DNA of 64,000 nucleotides from Rhodomicrobium sp. R_RK_3 (GCF_002198715.1 NZ_MWLK01000036.1:124001-188000); one strand, 5' to 3'; shown: positions 35,432 to 45,224, counted from the stretch's first letter. The notes: generated by a model from the letters alone, not told the origin. Program-made: numbers and translations.

Positions 35432-36724
35432 TCAACCGTTCAACGGCAGGCGCACGCGAAAACAGGCGCCGCCTTGCGGGTTGGGCAGGCAGACGACGCT
35501 TCCCCCATGCCTCGCCGCGATCTGGCGCACCAGCGCCAGTCCCAGCCCGGTGCCGCCGACGCTCTCCGGCACTTCCTTCAGGCGATAGAACGGCTCGAAT
35601 ATCCGCTCGCGCTCGGCTTCCGGCACGCCGGGGCCACGGTCGCAGACGGTGACCTGAACATCGGCGCCGGAGCGGCCGGCAGTCACGGTGATCGGCTCGC
35701 CGCCACCATAGCGCAGGGCATTTTCGAGCAGATTGCGGAACAGCCGGTGCAGCAGCCGCGCGTCGGCGCCGATCAGCGGCAAGGGCGGCCCCTCGACGCT
35801 CAGCTCCGCCCCGAAGGCGGCGCATTCCTCGGCCACCAGCCCGACCAGATCGACCGGTTCGCGCTTCAGATCCTGCGCACCGCCGGCATCCAGCCGGCTC
35901 GCCAGCAACACCTCCTCGACCAGCGCGTCGAGTTCCTCGATGTTGCGCGCGATCTCGGCCCGCGCCGCCGCCGATGCGCCGCCAGCATCGATGCCCTCGA
36001 TGGCCATGCGCAGCCGGGCGAGCGGCGAGCGCAGCTCATGCGAGGCGTTGGCCAGCAGCGCCTTATGCGCCGCCAGCAGTCGCTCGATGCGCGCCGCCGA
36101 GGCGTTGAAGGTCTCGGCCAGCTTGGCCACCTCGTCGCCGCCCGCGATCTGGACGCGCGCCGACAGATCGCCGCCGCCGAAGGCTGCGACGCCCCGCTGC
36201 AGCCGCTCCAGTTTGCGGGTGAGTTGGCGCACCACCGGATAGGCGCAAATCCCGACCGCGAGGCCGATGCCGAGCAGCGCCGCCAGCCAGCGCCAATGCC
36301 GGATCCAGTGGAATTCCATGCGCGGCCGCAGCACGAGGATGCGCCGCCCATCCGGCAGGCCGACCGACACGGCCCGCCCCCAGCGCTGCCAGACCGCATT
36401 CTTGCCGTCGCCGGGCGCCATGCGTTTCAGCACCCATTGCGGGATTTCGCCGGCCGTCGCGATCACCTCGCCGCTGGGCGAAGTCAGCATGAGGCTGAAG
36501 CCGGTGCGCTCGTGCCAGAAGGTCAGTTCCTTGGCGAGAAAGGCGGCGTCGCGGTCGGCGGGGAGCAGGCGTTCGGCGATGGCGGCGCTCATTTCCGGCC
36601 AGGGACGGCGGTCGTCGTCATCGTCGAGGGCGCGGAGCAGAACGCCGGCGAGCCCGGCCAGCAGGGCGAAGACCAGCAGGCTGCCAATCACGGCGAGATA
36701 GATGCGGAAATAGAGCCGTCCCAT
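35432..36724 (-). CDS. Sensor histidine kinase (HAMP, HisKA, HATPase)
   Basis: The 430-residue kinase has an N-terminal helix (residues 8-30), a periplasmic sensor of about 110 residues, a second helix (about 142-162), a HAMP domain, the phospho-acceptor box NASHELRSPLARLR, N-box FRNLLENALRYG, G1 DRGPGVP and G2 GGTGLGLALV. It is the partner of the OmpR-type regulator whose stop codon shares one base with its ATG (TGATG). The layout resembles envelope-stress kinases of the CpxA/RstB sort. The signal is unknown. Confidence 0.92.
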   Translation of the reverse strand: MGRLYFRIYLAVIGSLLVFALLAGLAGVLLRALDDDDDRRPWPEMSAAIAERLLPADRDAAFLAKELTFWHERTGFSLMLTSPSGEVIATAGEIPQWVLKRMAPGDGKNAVWQRWGRAVSVGLPDGRRILVLRPRMEFHWIRHWRWLAALLGIGLAVGICAYPVVRQLTRKLERLQRGVAAFGGGDLSARVQIAGGDEVAKLAETFNASAARIERLLAAHKALLANASHELRSPLARLRMAIEGIDAGGASAAARAEIARNIEELDALVEEVLLASRLDAGGAQDLKREPVDLVGLVAEECAAFGAELSVEGPPLPLIGADARLLHRLFRNLLENALRYGGGEPITVTAGRSGADVQVTVCDRGPGVPEAERERIFEPFYRLKEVPESVGGTGLGLALVRQIAARHGGSVVCLPNPQGGACFRVRLPLNG

Positions 36725-37428
36725 CAGGTCTGCGCCTTGGCGAAGACGTAGCCCGCGCCGCGTACGGTGAGGATGCGGCGCGGCCGGCGCGGATCGTCCT
36801 CGATCAGCGCGCGCAGCCGGGCGATATGGACGTCGATGGAGCGGTCGAGCGAGGGGTCATAGGGCGCATGGTCGGCGCGCACCAGTTCGGCGAGGCTTTC
36901 GCGCGACAGCACCCGGCCGGCGCGCTCGGCCAGCGCCAGCAGCAGGTCGAACTGATAGGAGGTGAAGCTTCTCTCGGCGCCGTCAAGACGGACGGCGCGG
37001 CTGCCCGGATCGATTTCGAGCCGGCCGAAGCGCAGCGTCTCCGGCGCGCCGGGCGCCGCCTTGCCTCGCCGCAGCACGACGCGGATGCGCGCCAGCAATT
37101 CGCGCGGCTCGAACGGCTTCGAGATGTAGTCCTCCGCCCCGATTTCGAGGCCGATTACCCGGTCCATCGGATCACCGCGCGCCGTCAGCATGATGACGGG
37201 CACGCCTTGGGAGCCGGCATGGGCGCGCATCTGGGCGAACAGCTCGAGACCATCGGCGTCGGGCAGCATCAGGTCGAGCAGCACGAGGTCGTATTGCGCG
37301 CGCTGCAGCGCCTTCAGGCCGGCCGCGCCGTCCGCCGCATGGGCGATCTCGAACTGATGGCGGCGCAAATAGTCGGCGACCATCGCCGCGAGCCGCTGAT
37401 CGTCGTCGATGAGCAAAATGCTGGGCAT
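36724..37428 (-). CDS. OmpR-family response regulator
   Basis: The 234-residue regulator has a receiver domain (PSILLIDDDQRLAAMV, phospho-acceptor Asp in VLLDLMLPDADG, Lys in DYISKPFEPREL) and a C-terminal winged helix (RSFTSYQFDLLLALAERAG, SLDRSIDVHIARLRALIE, ILTVRGAGYVFA). ATG 37428 was chosen; GTG at 37440 is an alternative four codons earlier. It is the first gene of a two-gene unit with the sensor kinase. Confidence 0.92.
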   Translation of the reverse strand: MPSILLIDDDQRLAAMVADYLRRHQFEIAHAADGAAGLKALQRAQYDLVLLDLMLPDADGLELFAQMRAHAGSQGVPVIMLTARGDPMDRVIGLEIGAEDYISKPFEPRELLARIRVVLRRGKAAPGAPETLRFGRLEIDPGSRAVRLDGAERSFTSYQFDLLLALAERAGRVLSRESLAELVRADHAPYDPSLDRSIDVHIARLRALIEDDPRRPRRILTVRGAGYVFAKAQT

Positions 37429-37808
37429 GGCGTGCACCACGATGTTCCGCCTCCCATCCTTGCCCCGCTTTTGCCTTCGATGCCAGCCCGTTGGGGTGCG
37501 CTTCTCAGAGCGAGATCATTCGGCGGGAGGCTGCGCGCCGCTCCTTGCGGCAAGCCCAACGGTCTTCGAGGGAAGATGGGAGTCCGGCAGCGCCTCGGTC
37601 CGAGGGCGTCATTTGCGCAATCTGGCTTCCCGCATGGCGTTGGCGCGGCGCGCCGGGTGCGTGAGAGTTTAGCAGAGTATCGGAAAGGGCGTCCAGGCGG
37701 CGGATCTCGCGACAGTCGCGCGATCGGATGGGCCGGCGGTTGTGACCGCGCGGCCCTCACCCTGACGTATTAGGGAAGCCGCGCGGCGGCTAGCCCCGCG
37801 CCATGCCT
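37429..37808. other. Intergenic region, no convincing gene
   Basis: The 380 bases between the response-regulator start and the end of the lipoprotein gene carry overlapping open frames on both strands, but their products are Arg/Pro/Cys-rich with no family resemblance. The sequence should include the promoter of the two-component unit. In many relatives lysA follows the lipoprotein gene; it is not here. Confidence 0.45.
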
Positions 37809-38027
37809 TTAGCGCAGCAGGCCGTCCAGCACGAACGGCCGGTGTTCCTGCGGTTCCGCCGGTTTCTTTTCGGCTTTGCTGTCGCTGCCGAAGACATTGT
37901 GCTTCTTCTTTGCCGGGGTCGTGACCTCGGCATCCGGCGGCGGCTCAAGCACGCCGCGCTTCCCGCAAGCGGACAGCGCCAGCGTCGCGAAGGCCAGGAC
38001 AGTCATCAGTTTCAAGCTGCGGCTCAT
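37809..38027 (-). CDS. lptM: LptM-like small lipoprotein
   Basis: The 72-residue protein has a signal peptide with a lipobox (TLALSACGKRG), then the short LEPPP segment and a Lys/Pro-rich tail, the pattern of LptM (YifL). LptM helps mature the LptDE lipopolysaccharide translocon at the outer membrane. GGGGGA lies five bases before the ATG. It follows argH on the same strand, an arrangement common in alphaproteobacteria, which supports the identification despite low complexity. Confidence 0.8.
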   Translation of the reverse strand: MSRSLKLMTVLAFATLALSACGKRGVLEPPPDAEVTTPAKKKHNVFGSDSKAEKKPAEPQEHRPFVLDGLLR

Positions 38028-38177
38028 CAAATCCCCCAACCCACCCAAAAACGCGACCGGCTCCCTGGAGCCGCCCCCGCTCTGGTCTCTGCCTGCCGCA
38101 CGGCACGGTTTCCCACCCATACCGGCCGTGCTTGAGCCTCATATTGAAAAGGCGAAATCGGACTTTTCTTAGCGCGA

Positions 38178-39566
38178 TTAGCCGCGCGCATCCAGTCGAT
38201 TCAGCCAGCGCCTTGCCGCGGCGGCGACATTTTCGGGCGCTGTGCCCCCAAAGCTGCGCCGGCTGGCGACCGAGTTTTCCACACCCAGCACCGAAAAAAC
38301 GCTGTTGCCGATGCGCGGCTCGACGCCCTGCATTTCGGCCAGGCTGAGCGCTTCCAGGCCGACGCCCTTGCCCTCCGCCAGCTTGACGATGCGCCCGGTG
38401 ACGTGATGGGCGTCGCGGAACGGCATGCCGAGTTCGCGCACCAGCCAATCGGCGAGGTCGGTGGCGGTGGAATAGCCACGGCCCGCTGCCAGCTTCATCC
38501 GCTCGGCATTGACTTCGAGGTCGCCGACCATGCCGGTCATGGCGGCGAGCATCAGGGAGAGCGTGTCGAGCGCGTCGAAAGCCTGCTCCTTGTCCTCCTG
38601 CATGTCCTTGGAATAGGCGAGCGGCAGGCCCTTCATGACGAGCGTGAGCGCGGTGAACGCGCCCGCCACGCGGCCTATTTTGGCCCGCACCAGCTCGGCG
38701 GCGTCCGGATTGCGCTTCTGCGGCATGATCGAGGAGCCGGTGGTGAATTTGTCGCTGAGGCGGACGAAAGCGAAATCCGCCGAGCACCAGATCACGATTT
38801 CCTCGGCCAGCCGCGACAGATGCGTGGCGCAGATCGTGCTCGCCGCCAGCACTTCCAGTACGAAGTCGCGGGCCGACACGGCGTCGAGCGAATTGGCCAT
38901 CGGCCGGTCGAATCCGAGCGCCGAAGCCGTCGCGTCGCGGTCGATGGGGAACGAGGTGCCGGCCAGGGCGGCGGCGCCGAGCGGCAATTCGTTGAGGCGC
39001 GAGCGGGCGTCGGCGAAGCGGCTGCGGTCGCGGGCCAGCATTTCCACGTATGCGAGGCAATGATGGCCGAATGTCACCGGCTGCGCCGTCTGCAAATGGG
39101 TGAAGCCGGGCATCACCGTCGCGGCGTGGCTCGCGGCTTTTTTGGCTAGAGCCCGCTGCAATCCGGCAAGCTGGCCCTCCAGGTGATCGACCGCATCGCG
39201 CACATAGAGCCGGAAATCGGTCGCCACCTGATCGTTGCGCGAGCGGGCCGTGTGCAGGCGCCCGGCAGCATCGCCGATCAGCTCTTTCAGCCGCTGCTCG
39301 ATATTGAGGTGGATATCCTCCAGCGCGCGGGAGAAACTGAACGTGCCGCCGTCGATCTCCGCCTTGATCGCGCCGAGCCCCTTGACGATGGCATCCGCGT
39401 CGGCCTGGGCGATGATGCCTTGCTTGGCGAGCATGTTGGCATGGGCGACGGAACCCATTATGTCTTGGGCGTAGAGGCGGCGGTCGAAGGCGATGGAGGC
39501 GTTGATTTCCTCCATGATTTCGGCGGGACCGGACGCGAACCGGCCGCCCCACATTGTATTTGTCAT
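38178..39566 (-). CDS. argH: Argininosuccinate lyase
   Basis: The 462-residue enzyme carries out the last step of arginine synthesis, splitting argininosuccinate to arginine and fumarate. It starts [20 protein letters not shown] and has [35 protein letters not shown] and the superfamily signature [12 protein letters not shown]. An in-frame ATG at 39593 would place the start inside the divergent tlpA gene, so 39566 is preferred. Only about 25 bases separate the two starts, so the promoters must overlap the genes. Confidence 0.95.
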   Translation of the reverse strand: MTNTMWGGRFASGPAEIMEEINASIAFDRRLYAQDIMGSVAHANMLAKQGIIAQADADAIVKGLGAIKAEIDGGTFSFSRALEDIHLNIEQRLKELIGDAAGRLHTARSRNDQVATDFRLYVRDAVDHLEGQLAGLQRALAKKAASHAATVMPGFTHLQTAQPVTFGHHCLAYVEMLARDRSRFADARSRLNELPLGAAALAGTSFPIDRDATASALGFDRPMANSLDAVSARDFVLEVLAASTICATHLSRLAEEIVIWCSADFAFVRLSDKFTTGSSIMPQKRNPDAAELVRAKIGRVAGAFTALTLVMKGLPLAYSKDMQEDKEQAFDALDTLSLMLAAMTGMVGDLEVNAERMKLAAGRGYSTATDLADWLVRELGMPFRDAHHVTGRIVKLAEGKGVGLEALSLAEMQGVEPRIGNSVFSVLGVENSVASRRSFGGTAPENVAAAARRWLNRLDARG

Positions 39567-39591
39567 GGCGCAGGATACAGCGGTTTGAGAC

Positions 39592-40245
39592 ATGGCTGAG
39601 GACGAAAACACCGGCGCGACAGAGGGTTCGGCGCACAGGCGCTATGCCCCTCTCTATATCCTTACCGCAGGGCTGGCGGCAATCGCTGGTTTTGCCTCGG
39701 TCGCGCTGGTGGAATTGTGGCGCACCGAAATGGCGGTGATCAGCACGCCGCAGGCGGGGGCGCAGAGCGAAGCCGGGGGAGGTATGCACCGGCTGGTGCG
39801 TCTGGCCGAGCCGCAGACTTTGCCCGCCTTCGCCTTCAGCGACGATGAGGGCCGGGAGCGGGCGCTTTCAGAATGGAAGGGCAAGGTCGTCCTGCTCAAC
39901 CTCTGGGCGACCTGGTGCGCACCCTGCAAGGTCGAAATGCCCAGCCTCGACCGGCTGCAGGCCAAGCTCGGCGGCGCCGATTTCGCGGTCGTGCCGATCA
40001 GCCTCGACCGCTCCGGCCCGGACAAGCCGCGCGCTTTTCTCGCCTCGAACGACCTCACCAATCTCGATCTTTTCACCGACAGCAAGAACACGCTCATGCA
40101 GTCTTTGCGCGTTCAGGGTTTGCCGTTGACCGTCATTCTCGACCGCGAGGGCCGGGAGATCGCCCGCCTCGCCGGTCCGGCGGAATGGGACTCGCCCGAA
40201 GCCGAAGCCGTCATCCGCGGGGCCATCGCGCGGGGCGGCAGCTAG
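39592..40245 (+). CDS. tlpA: TlpA-family thiol:disulfide oxidoreductase
   Basis: The 217-residue protein is membrane-anchored by one helix (about residues 20-42) with its thioredoxin domain in the periplasm. The active site is [15 protein letters not shown] and the cis-Pro loop is [12 protein letters not shown]. TlpA reduces disulfides during cytochrome oxidase biogenesis, acting on copper chaperones. Its divergence from argH is a conserved alphaproteobacterial arrangement. Confidence 0.92.
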   Translation: MAEDENTGATEGSAHRRYAPLYILTAGLAAIAGFASVALVELWRTEMAVISTPQAGAQSEAGGGMHRLVRLAEPQTLPAFAFSDDEGRERALSEWKGKVVLLNLWATWCAPCKVEMPSLDRLQAKLGGADFAVVPISLDRSGPDKPRAFLASNDLTNLDLFTDSKNTLMQSLRVQGLPLTVILDREGREIARLAGPAEWDSPEAEAVIRGAIARGGS

Positions 40246-40248
40246 CGC

Positions 40249-40782
40249 ATGGCGGTCTTTTTCACCTCCGACACCCATTTCGGCCATCAGGCGATCATCC
40301 ACCTGAAGAAGCGCGGCTTTGCCTCCGCCTCCGAGATGGACGAATCGCTGATCGCCAATTGGAACGCCGTCGTCGGGCCGGGCGACACCGTCTATCACCT
40401 GGGCGATTTCTCCTATCGCAACACGCGCTCGGGCGCGGACTATCTGGACGCGCTGAACGGCACCATCCATCTGATCGAGGGCAATCACGACCAGGAGATG
40501 CTGAAGCAGGATGCCGCCCGCTTCGCTTCGATCAGCCAGATTTCGGTGATCGAGCCGCACGGGCAATTGATCGTGCTCTGCCACTATCCGATGCGGGAGT
40601 GGGACCGGGCCTGGCGCGGCTCCTGGCATTTATTCGGCCATGTGCATGGACGGCTGGATTCCGAGCCGCTGGGCTACAGCCTCGATGTCGGCGTCGATTC
40701 GCACGACTTCCGCCCCTGGAGTTTTGGGGAGATCGCCGAGCTGTTCGCGACGCGGGACAATCCCTTCACCGACCGCCGGTAA
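40249..40782 (+). CDS. Calcineurin-like metallophosphoesterase
   Basis: The 177-residue protein has the complete set of metal-binding motifs: FFTSDTHFGH (D-x-H), YHLGDFSY (GD), LIEGNHDQEM (GNHD), LCHYPMREW (His) and LFGHVHGRLD (GHxH). It resembles small phosphoesterases of phage and bacterial origin with unknown substrate. It begins three bases after the tlpA stop and may be co-transcribed. Confidence 0.9.
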   Translation: MAVFFTSDTHFGHQAIIHLKKRGFASASEMDESLIANWNAVVGPGDTVYHLGDFSYRNTRSGADYLDALNGTIHLIEGNHDQEMLKQDAARFASISQISVIEPHGQLIVLCHYPMREWDRAWRGSWHLFGHVHGRLDSEPLGYSLDVGVDSHDFRPWSFGEIAELFATRDNPFTDRR

Positions 40783-40832
40783 GCGTGGGGCTCGTCCTTA
40801 ACCCACCTCCGCGATGACGTGAAGCTCTCCCA

Positions 40833-40945
40833 CCTCGTCATCCCCGACACCGCGCAGCGGTGGGCCGGGACCCAATCATCTATACGCGGGCACTTCGGCA
40901 AGAGGAGAAGCGAGTAGGCCCCTGCGGCCGGGGCGACGAGATGTG
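40833..40945. repeat. Dispersed palindromic repeat, second copy of CCGGGACCCAAT family
   Basis: This spacer segment shares CCGGGACCCAATC, a GGCAAGAGGAGAAGCGAGTA block and GGCCGGGGCGACGAG with 19701-19798, in the same order. The left hairpin is less perfect here (GTCATCCCCG and GGGCCGGGAC). The remaining spacer up to rph shows no gene. Confidence 0.7.
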
Positions 40946-41121
40946 GCAGGCGCGCGCGTTGACGACGCTAATCGCCCCCTCTCCGCCGGCGCCTCCAATC
41001 ACTCCCAGGAGTGCCCTCGGCCCATCCAAAATCCGCGTGGATCGGAGCGAACAAGAGTTGCCCCGCCCGGCGCGGTTGCGTAGTGTGGCCAACCTTTCAA
41101 CGGCTTTGCGGGCTTTTCGGA

Positions 41122-41835
41122 ATGCGACCGTCCAAACGCGAAAACGACACCCTGCGGCCGGTCGCTCTCGAGCGCGCCGTGTCGCTCCATGCCGAAGGCT
41201 CCTGCCTGATCAAATTCGGCAACACCCATGTGCTCTGCACCGCTTCCGTCGAGGACCGGCTGCCGCCGTGGCTGAAGGGCCAGGGACGCGGCTGGGTCAC
41301 CGCCGAATATGGCATGCTGCCGCGCGCCACCACCGAGCGCACGCGGCGCGAATCGACCGTCGGCCATCCGTCCGGCCGGACGCAGGAGATTCAGCGGCTG
41401 ATCGGCCGTTCGCTGCGCGCGGTCGTCGACCTGCAGGCGCTCGGCGAGCACCAGATCACCGTCGATTGCGACGTCATCCAGGCCGATGGCGGCACCCGCA
41501 CCGCCTCGATCACCGGCGGCTGGGTCGCCCTGCATGACTGCCTGCAGTGGATGCAGGCGCGCGACATGATCCGCGGCAACGTCCTGAAGGACCATGTCGC
41601 CGCCATTTCTTGCGGCATCTATAAGGGCCAGCCGGTGCTCGACATCGACTATGCCGAGGATTCCGATGCCGACGCCGACAGCAATTTCGTCATGACCGGC
41701 AAGGGCGGCATCGTCGAGATCCAGGCGACCGCCGAGAAGGAGGCATTTTCCGAAGAGCGTTTCGGCGAATTGCTGGCGCTGGCGAAGAAGGGCATTCGCG
41801 AGCTCATCAGCCTGCAAAAGCTGACGGTCGGCTGA
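41122..41835 (+). CDS. rph: Ribonuclease PH
   Basis: The 237-residue enzyme trims tRNA 3' ends phosphorolytically. It starts [20 protein letters not shown] and has [21 protein letters not shown] (split around the phosphate-binding Arg), [20 protein letters not shown] and [20 protein letters not shown]. Length equals the E. coli enzyme, which supports the start at 41122 over earlier in-frame codons. Its stop shares a base with the rdgB start. Confidence 0.95.
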   Translation: MRPSKRENDTLRPVALERAVSLHAEGSCLIKFGNTHVLCTASVEDRLPPWLKGQGRGWVTAEYGMLPRATTERTRRESTVGHPSGRTQEIQRLIGRSLRAVVDLQALGEHQITVDCDVIQADGGTRTASITGGWVALHDCLQWMQARDMIRGNVLKDHVAAISCGIYKGQPVLDIDYAEDSDADADSNFVMTGKGGIVEIQATAEKEAFSEERFGELLALAKKGIRELISLQKLTVG

Positions 41836-42452
41836 TGGTGCGGCCGCTCACGCAGGGCGACAAGCTCGTCATCGCCAGCCACAATAAAGGCAAGGTGGTG
41901 GAGTTCCGCGACCTGTTGGCGCCGATGCGCATTGCCTTGGTGTCGTCCGGCGAGCTGGGCCTGCCCGAGCCGGAGGAGACCGGCGACAGTTTTGCCGCCA
42001 ATGCGCTGTTGAAAGCCGAGGCGACGGCAACGGCGTCCGGCCTGCCCTCGCTCGCCGACGATTCGGGCATCGAGATCGAGGCGCTTGACGGCGCGCCGGG
42101 CATCTATTCGGCGCGCTGGGCCGGCGAAAGCCGCGATTTCGGCGCGGCGATGCGCCGTGTCGAGGAGCAGCTCAGAAATATCGGGGCGCTGACGCCAGCG
42201 CCGCGCGCCAATTTCGCCTGCGTGCTCTGCTTCGCCACGCCGGACGGCGAGTCCCAATATTTCGAAGGCAAGGTTTTCGGCCATCTGACCTTCCCGCCGC
42301 GCGGCGAAAACGGCTTCGGCTATGACCCGATCTTCGTCCCCGACGGCCACCTGCTGACCTTCGGCCAAATGGCGGCCGAGGACAAACATCGCATTTCGCA
42401 TCGCGCCATCGCCTTCGAAGCCTTTGCGAAAGGCTTGCTGCCGCGCATATAA
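41835..42452 (+). CDS. rdgB: dITP/XTP pyrophosphatase (RdgB/HAM1)
   Basis: The 205-residue enzyme removes non-canonical purine triphosphates from the nucleotide pool. Motifs are VIASHNKGKVVEF, ADDSGIEIEALDGAPGIYSARW (in two parts), ENGFGYDPIFVP and the C-terminal HRISHRAIAFEAF. The order rph-rdgB-hemW is a familiar proteobacterial one. The start codon overlaps the rph stop by one base (TGATG). Confidence 0.95.
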   Translation: MVRPLTQGDKLVIASHNKGKVVEFRDLLAPMRIALVSSGELGLPEPEETGDSFAANALLKAEATATASGLPSLADDSGIEIEALDGAPGIYSARWAGESRDFGAAMRRVEEQLRNIGALTPAPRANFACVLCFATPDGESQYFEGKVFGHLTFPPRGENGFGYDPIFVPDGHLLTFGQMAAEDKHRISHRAIAFEAFAKGLLPRI

Positions 42453-42457
42453 GGCTG

Positions 42458-43645
42458 ATGGACGCTTTCGGCATCTACATCCACTGGCCCTATTGCGCCG
42501 CCAAATGCCCCTATTGCGATTTCAACTCGCATGTGAGGCGCGAGGTGGGCGAGGAGCGCTATCTCTCCGCCGTGCTGCGCGAGCTGGACTATTACGCCGG
42601 GCTGACGCCGGGGCGGCGCGTGTCGAGCATCTTTTTCGGCGGCGGCACGCCCTCGCTAATGCAGCCCGCGACGACCGCGCGGATTCTCGATGCCGTCGCC
42701 GGGCTTTGGCCGGTCGAGCCGGATGCGGAGATCACGCTCGAAGCCAATCCGTCGAGCGTCGAGGCGGAGCGCTTCGCCGGCTATCGCCTCGCAGGCGTCA
42801 ACCGCGTCTCGCTCGGCGTACAGTCCCTGCGCGACGACCAGCTCCGCTTTCTCGGCCGCCTGCATGATGTCGCCGAAGCGCGGCGGGCCATCGCCATCGC
42901 CCATGACCATTTCGACCGCGTCTCCTTCGACCTGATCTACGCGCGGCCCAACCAGACGCCGGAGGAATGGCGCGCCGAACTGGGCGAAGCGCTGGCGCTC
43001 GCCGCCGGGCATCTGTCGCTGTATCAGCTCACCATCGAGCCTGGGACGGCGTTCTACAAGCTGCATGAGGCGGGCAAGCTGCGGGTGCCGCTCGGCGATG
43101 ACGCCGCCGCGCTTTACGAGCTGACGCAGGAGATCTGCGAGGCGGCGGGTCTGCCGGCCTATGAGATTTCCAACCACGCCCGCCCCGGCGAGGAAGCTCG
43201 GCACAACATGCTCTACTGGCGCTACGGCGAATATGCCGGCATCGGCCCCGGCGCGCATGGGCGCATCGAAGGTCCCGCCGGACGCCTCGCCCTGTCCGCC
43301 GAGCGCGATCCCGCCGCCTGGGCCGCGCAGGTCGAGCGCGACGGGCATGGCCTCGTCCAGCACGATGCGCTCGGTCGGCTGGAGCAGGCCGAGGAAATGC
43401 TGCTGATGGGCCTGCGCACTTCGGAGGGCATTTCGCCCGGCCGCCTGCGCGCCCGCACCGGCTACGGCATCCCCGCCGAGGCGATTGGCCCGCTCATGCA
43501 GGATGGCCTGCTGCTGGCCGGCACGCCCGAAGGCCGCATCGTCGCCACCGCCCAGGGCCGCCTCGTCCTCAATGCCCTCATCGAAGACCTCGCCCGGCAT
43601 CTCGCGCCGCAGGACAGGCTCGCCGCGGCGATCGAAGCGGCTTGA
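42458..43645 (+). CDS. hemW: HemW, radical SAM haem chaperone
   Basis: The 395-residue protein has the radical SAM motif C-x3-C-x2-C in HWPYCAAKCPYCDFNSH, FFGGGTPSLM, LEANPSS and GVQSL, all characteristic of the HemN/HemW family. The spacing and absence of the HemN N-terminal extension point to HemW, which binds haem and inserts it into respiratory proteins, rather than coproporphyrinogen oxidase. It begins five bases after rdgB. Confidence 0.92.
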   Translation: MDAFGIYIHWPYCAAKCPYCDFNSHVRREVGEERYLSAVLRELDYYAGLTPGRRVSSIFFGGGTPSLMQPATTARILDAVAGLWPVEPDAEITLEANPSSVEAERFAGYRLAGVNRVSLGVQSLRDDQLRFLGRLHDVAEARRAIAIAHDHFDRVSFDLIYARPNQTPEEWRAELGEALALAAGHLSLYQLTIEPGTAFYKLHEAGKLRVPLGDDAAALYELTQEICEAAGLPAYEISNHARPGEEARHNMLYWRYGEYAGIGPGAHGRIEGPAGRLALSAERDPAAWAAQVERDGHGLVQHDALGRLEQAEEMLLMGLRTSEGISPGRLRARTGYGIPAEAIGPLMQDGLLLAGTPEGRIVATAQGRLVLNALIEDLARHLAPQDRLAAAIEAA

Positions 43646-43882
43646 CGGGTCCGAAACGGCGCTCCCGGCACCGTGTTCGCGGCGGCGCGCGAGGCCCGGT
43701 CGCGGGGATTTACCTATCTACCTCTATTGCCTTTCTTGCCCGTTATTCATTGTGCATGCTATCCGGGACATTCACCGGATTCAGTGAAATCACTCACTCT
43801 TTCGCTGTGTCCATGGGCCGAAATCGCCGTGCGGGCCGTCGCATCGGACGTTTCGCGTGGTTTGCGCAAGAGGAACAGGCCG

Positions 43883-44968
43883 TTGCCGCGAGTAGCCCGG
43901 GCCGTGAGGCATTTCGCCGTTTTGTCCGCCTTCGTTCTCAGCAGCTTCGCGGCTCTCGTCGCGTCCAGCCCGCCCGGCCATGCCCTGGACACGACCGGCA
44001 TCCGGTTCATCGGCCGTTTCGATCATTCCGACCCCAAGGGCGTCCGTTTCGGCTGGCCGGGCAGCGCCATTGAATTCAGCTTTCTCGGCACGACACTGTC
44101 GGCCGAGTTCTTCGATGCCGGCAGCAACAGCTATGTCGTCGATGTCGATGGCGTCATCTCGCGCCTCAATCTGCGCGAGGGCCAGGCGACCTATGTGCTG
44201 GCCAAGGGACTGCCCTCTGGCTCGCACCGGGTCAAGATCGTGCGCCGGACGGAGGGCTTCTTCGCCCCGACCACCTTTCTCGGCGCCACCACCGACGGCG
44301 AATTCATCACCACGGCATCGGAACGGAAGCGCATCCTCGTCATCGGCGACGCCATCGCGGCCGGATACGGCATCGAGGGAAAGAGCGTCGACTGCCCTTT
44401 TTCCGCCGACACCGAAAACCAGTATCTGACCTTCCCGGCCGTGGCGGCCCGCAGCTTCGACGCCGATGTCACCACGCTGGCCTGGTCCGGCTACGGCATC
44501 GTCCGCAATTATAGCGGCGGCCGCGAGACGCTGCTCTCGATCATGGACCGGACCATTCCCAACGATCCGAACGCGCCGCGCGCCGCGCCGGAAAATCCCC
44601 ATGTCATCATCGTCCATGTCGGCACCAGCGATTTCGTCGACGCCAGCTCGGGCAAGGCGTTCCGCCCCGTCTATGACGGCCTGCTGAAACGCCTGCGCGC
44701 GCAAAATCCCGACGCCATGATCTATGCCGCGATGGGGCCGATGCTGTCGGACGAGCTGCTCGAGGACGCCTCCAGAACCATCGAGGCCGCGGTCCAGGCG
44801 CGCAAGGCCGCCGGTGACGCCAAGATCGCCTTCATCCAGTTCCTGCTCCCCGGCCGCGACCATCGCGGCTGCCACTGGCACCCCAATGTCGAAGGCCACC
44901 GCCGCATGGCCGACATCCTGATCAAGAAAATGGAGGAGAACCTGTCCTGGAAGCGGGTGACTCAATGA
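43883..44968 (+). CDS. Exported SGNH/CE2-like esterase homologue lacking the catalytic serine
   Basis: After a signal peptide (RHFAVLSAFVLSSFAALVAS) comes an N-terminal jelly-roll region (IRFIGRFD to GATTDGEFI) and a C-terminal SGNH domain, the layout of carbohydrate esterase family 2. Block I reads VIGDAIAAGYG, so the usual GDS is GDA; GCC at 44351 encodes Ala about residue 157. The block V region GCHWHPNVEGH keeps the His. Start is uncertain: TTG 43883 has AAGAGG nine bases upstream, TTG 43862 and GTG 43904 are alternatives. It may be a binding protein or a dead enzyme. Confidence 0.78.
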   Translation: MPRVARAVRHFAVLSAFVLSSFAALVASSPPGHALDTTGIRFIGRFDHSDPKGVRFGWPGSAIEFSFLGTTLSAEFFDAGSNSYVVDVDGVISRLNLREGQATYVLAKGLPSGSHRVKIVRRTEGFFAPTTFLGATTDGEFITTASERKRILVIGDAIAAGYGIEGKSVDCPFSADTENQYLTFPAVAARSFDADVTTLAWSGYGIVRNYSGGRETLLSIMDRTIPNDPNAPRAAPENPHVIIVHVGTSDFVDASSGKAFRPVYDGLLKRLRAQNPDAMIYAAMGPMLSDELLEDASRTIEAAVQARKAAGDAKIAFIQFLLPGRDHRGCHWHPNVEGHRRMADILIKKMEENLSWKRVTQ

Positions 44969-45093
44969 GAGGCCCGCCGGGGCGCAAGCGCCACCGGCAA
45001 TCCGGCTTCGCGGAAATGTAAAGCGGGATGGGCTCAAGGGCCTCGGCACAGAGCGCCGAGAAGATTCTCAGCCGCCGAATCCGCCGCAACCCA

Positions 45094-45148
45094 GCCCTCT
45101 CCCATGGGGAGAGGGTGGCGAGCGAAGCGCGCCGGGTGAGGGGGTAAT
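45094..45148 (+). repeat. CCCTCTCCC repeat, left member of second gene-less pair
   Basis: GCCCTCTCCCATGGGGAGAG, a middle hairpin (GCGAGC-GAAGC region) and GTGAGGGGGTAAT reproduce the full left repeat of the DUF559 cassette, including the terminal TAA. Its inverted partner follows after 37 bases. Confidence 0.8.
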
Positions 45149-45185
45149 GCCTCTCCGTGTGGCGAGGTCCGTCGTACCGACAGGT

Positions 45186-45224
45186 ATTACCCCCTCACCC
45201 TAAACCTCTCCCCATGGGAGAGGG
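45186..45224 (-). repeat. CCCTCTCCC repeat, right member of second gene-less pair
   Basis: ATTACCCCCTCACCC followed by CCTCTCCCCATGGGAGAGGG is the inverted, short form, equivalent to the right repeat of the DUF559 cassette. The 37-base spacer between the two members contains no open frame. Confidence 0.8.

Noticed and set aside
37409-37672. Possible 87-residue protein in the spacer after the lipoprotein gene
   Set aside because: It overlaps the start of the response-regulator gene and has a cysteine/arginine-rich composition typical of non-coding GC-rich frames.
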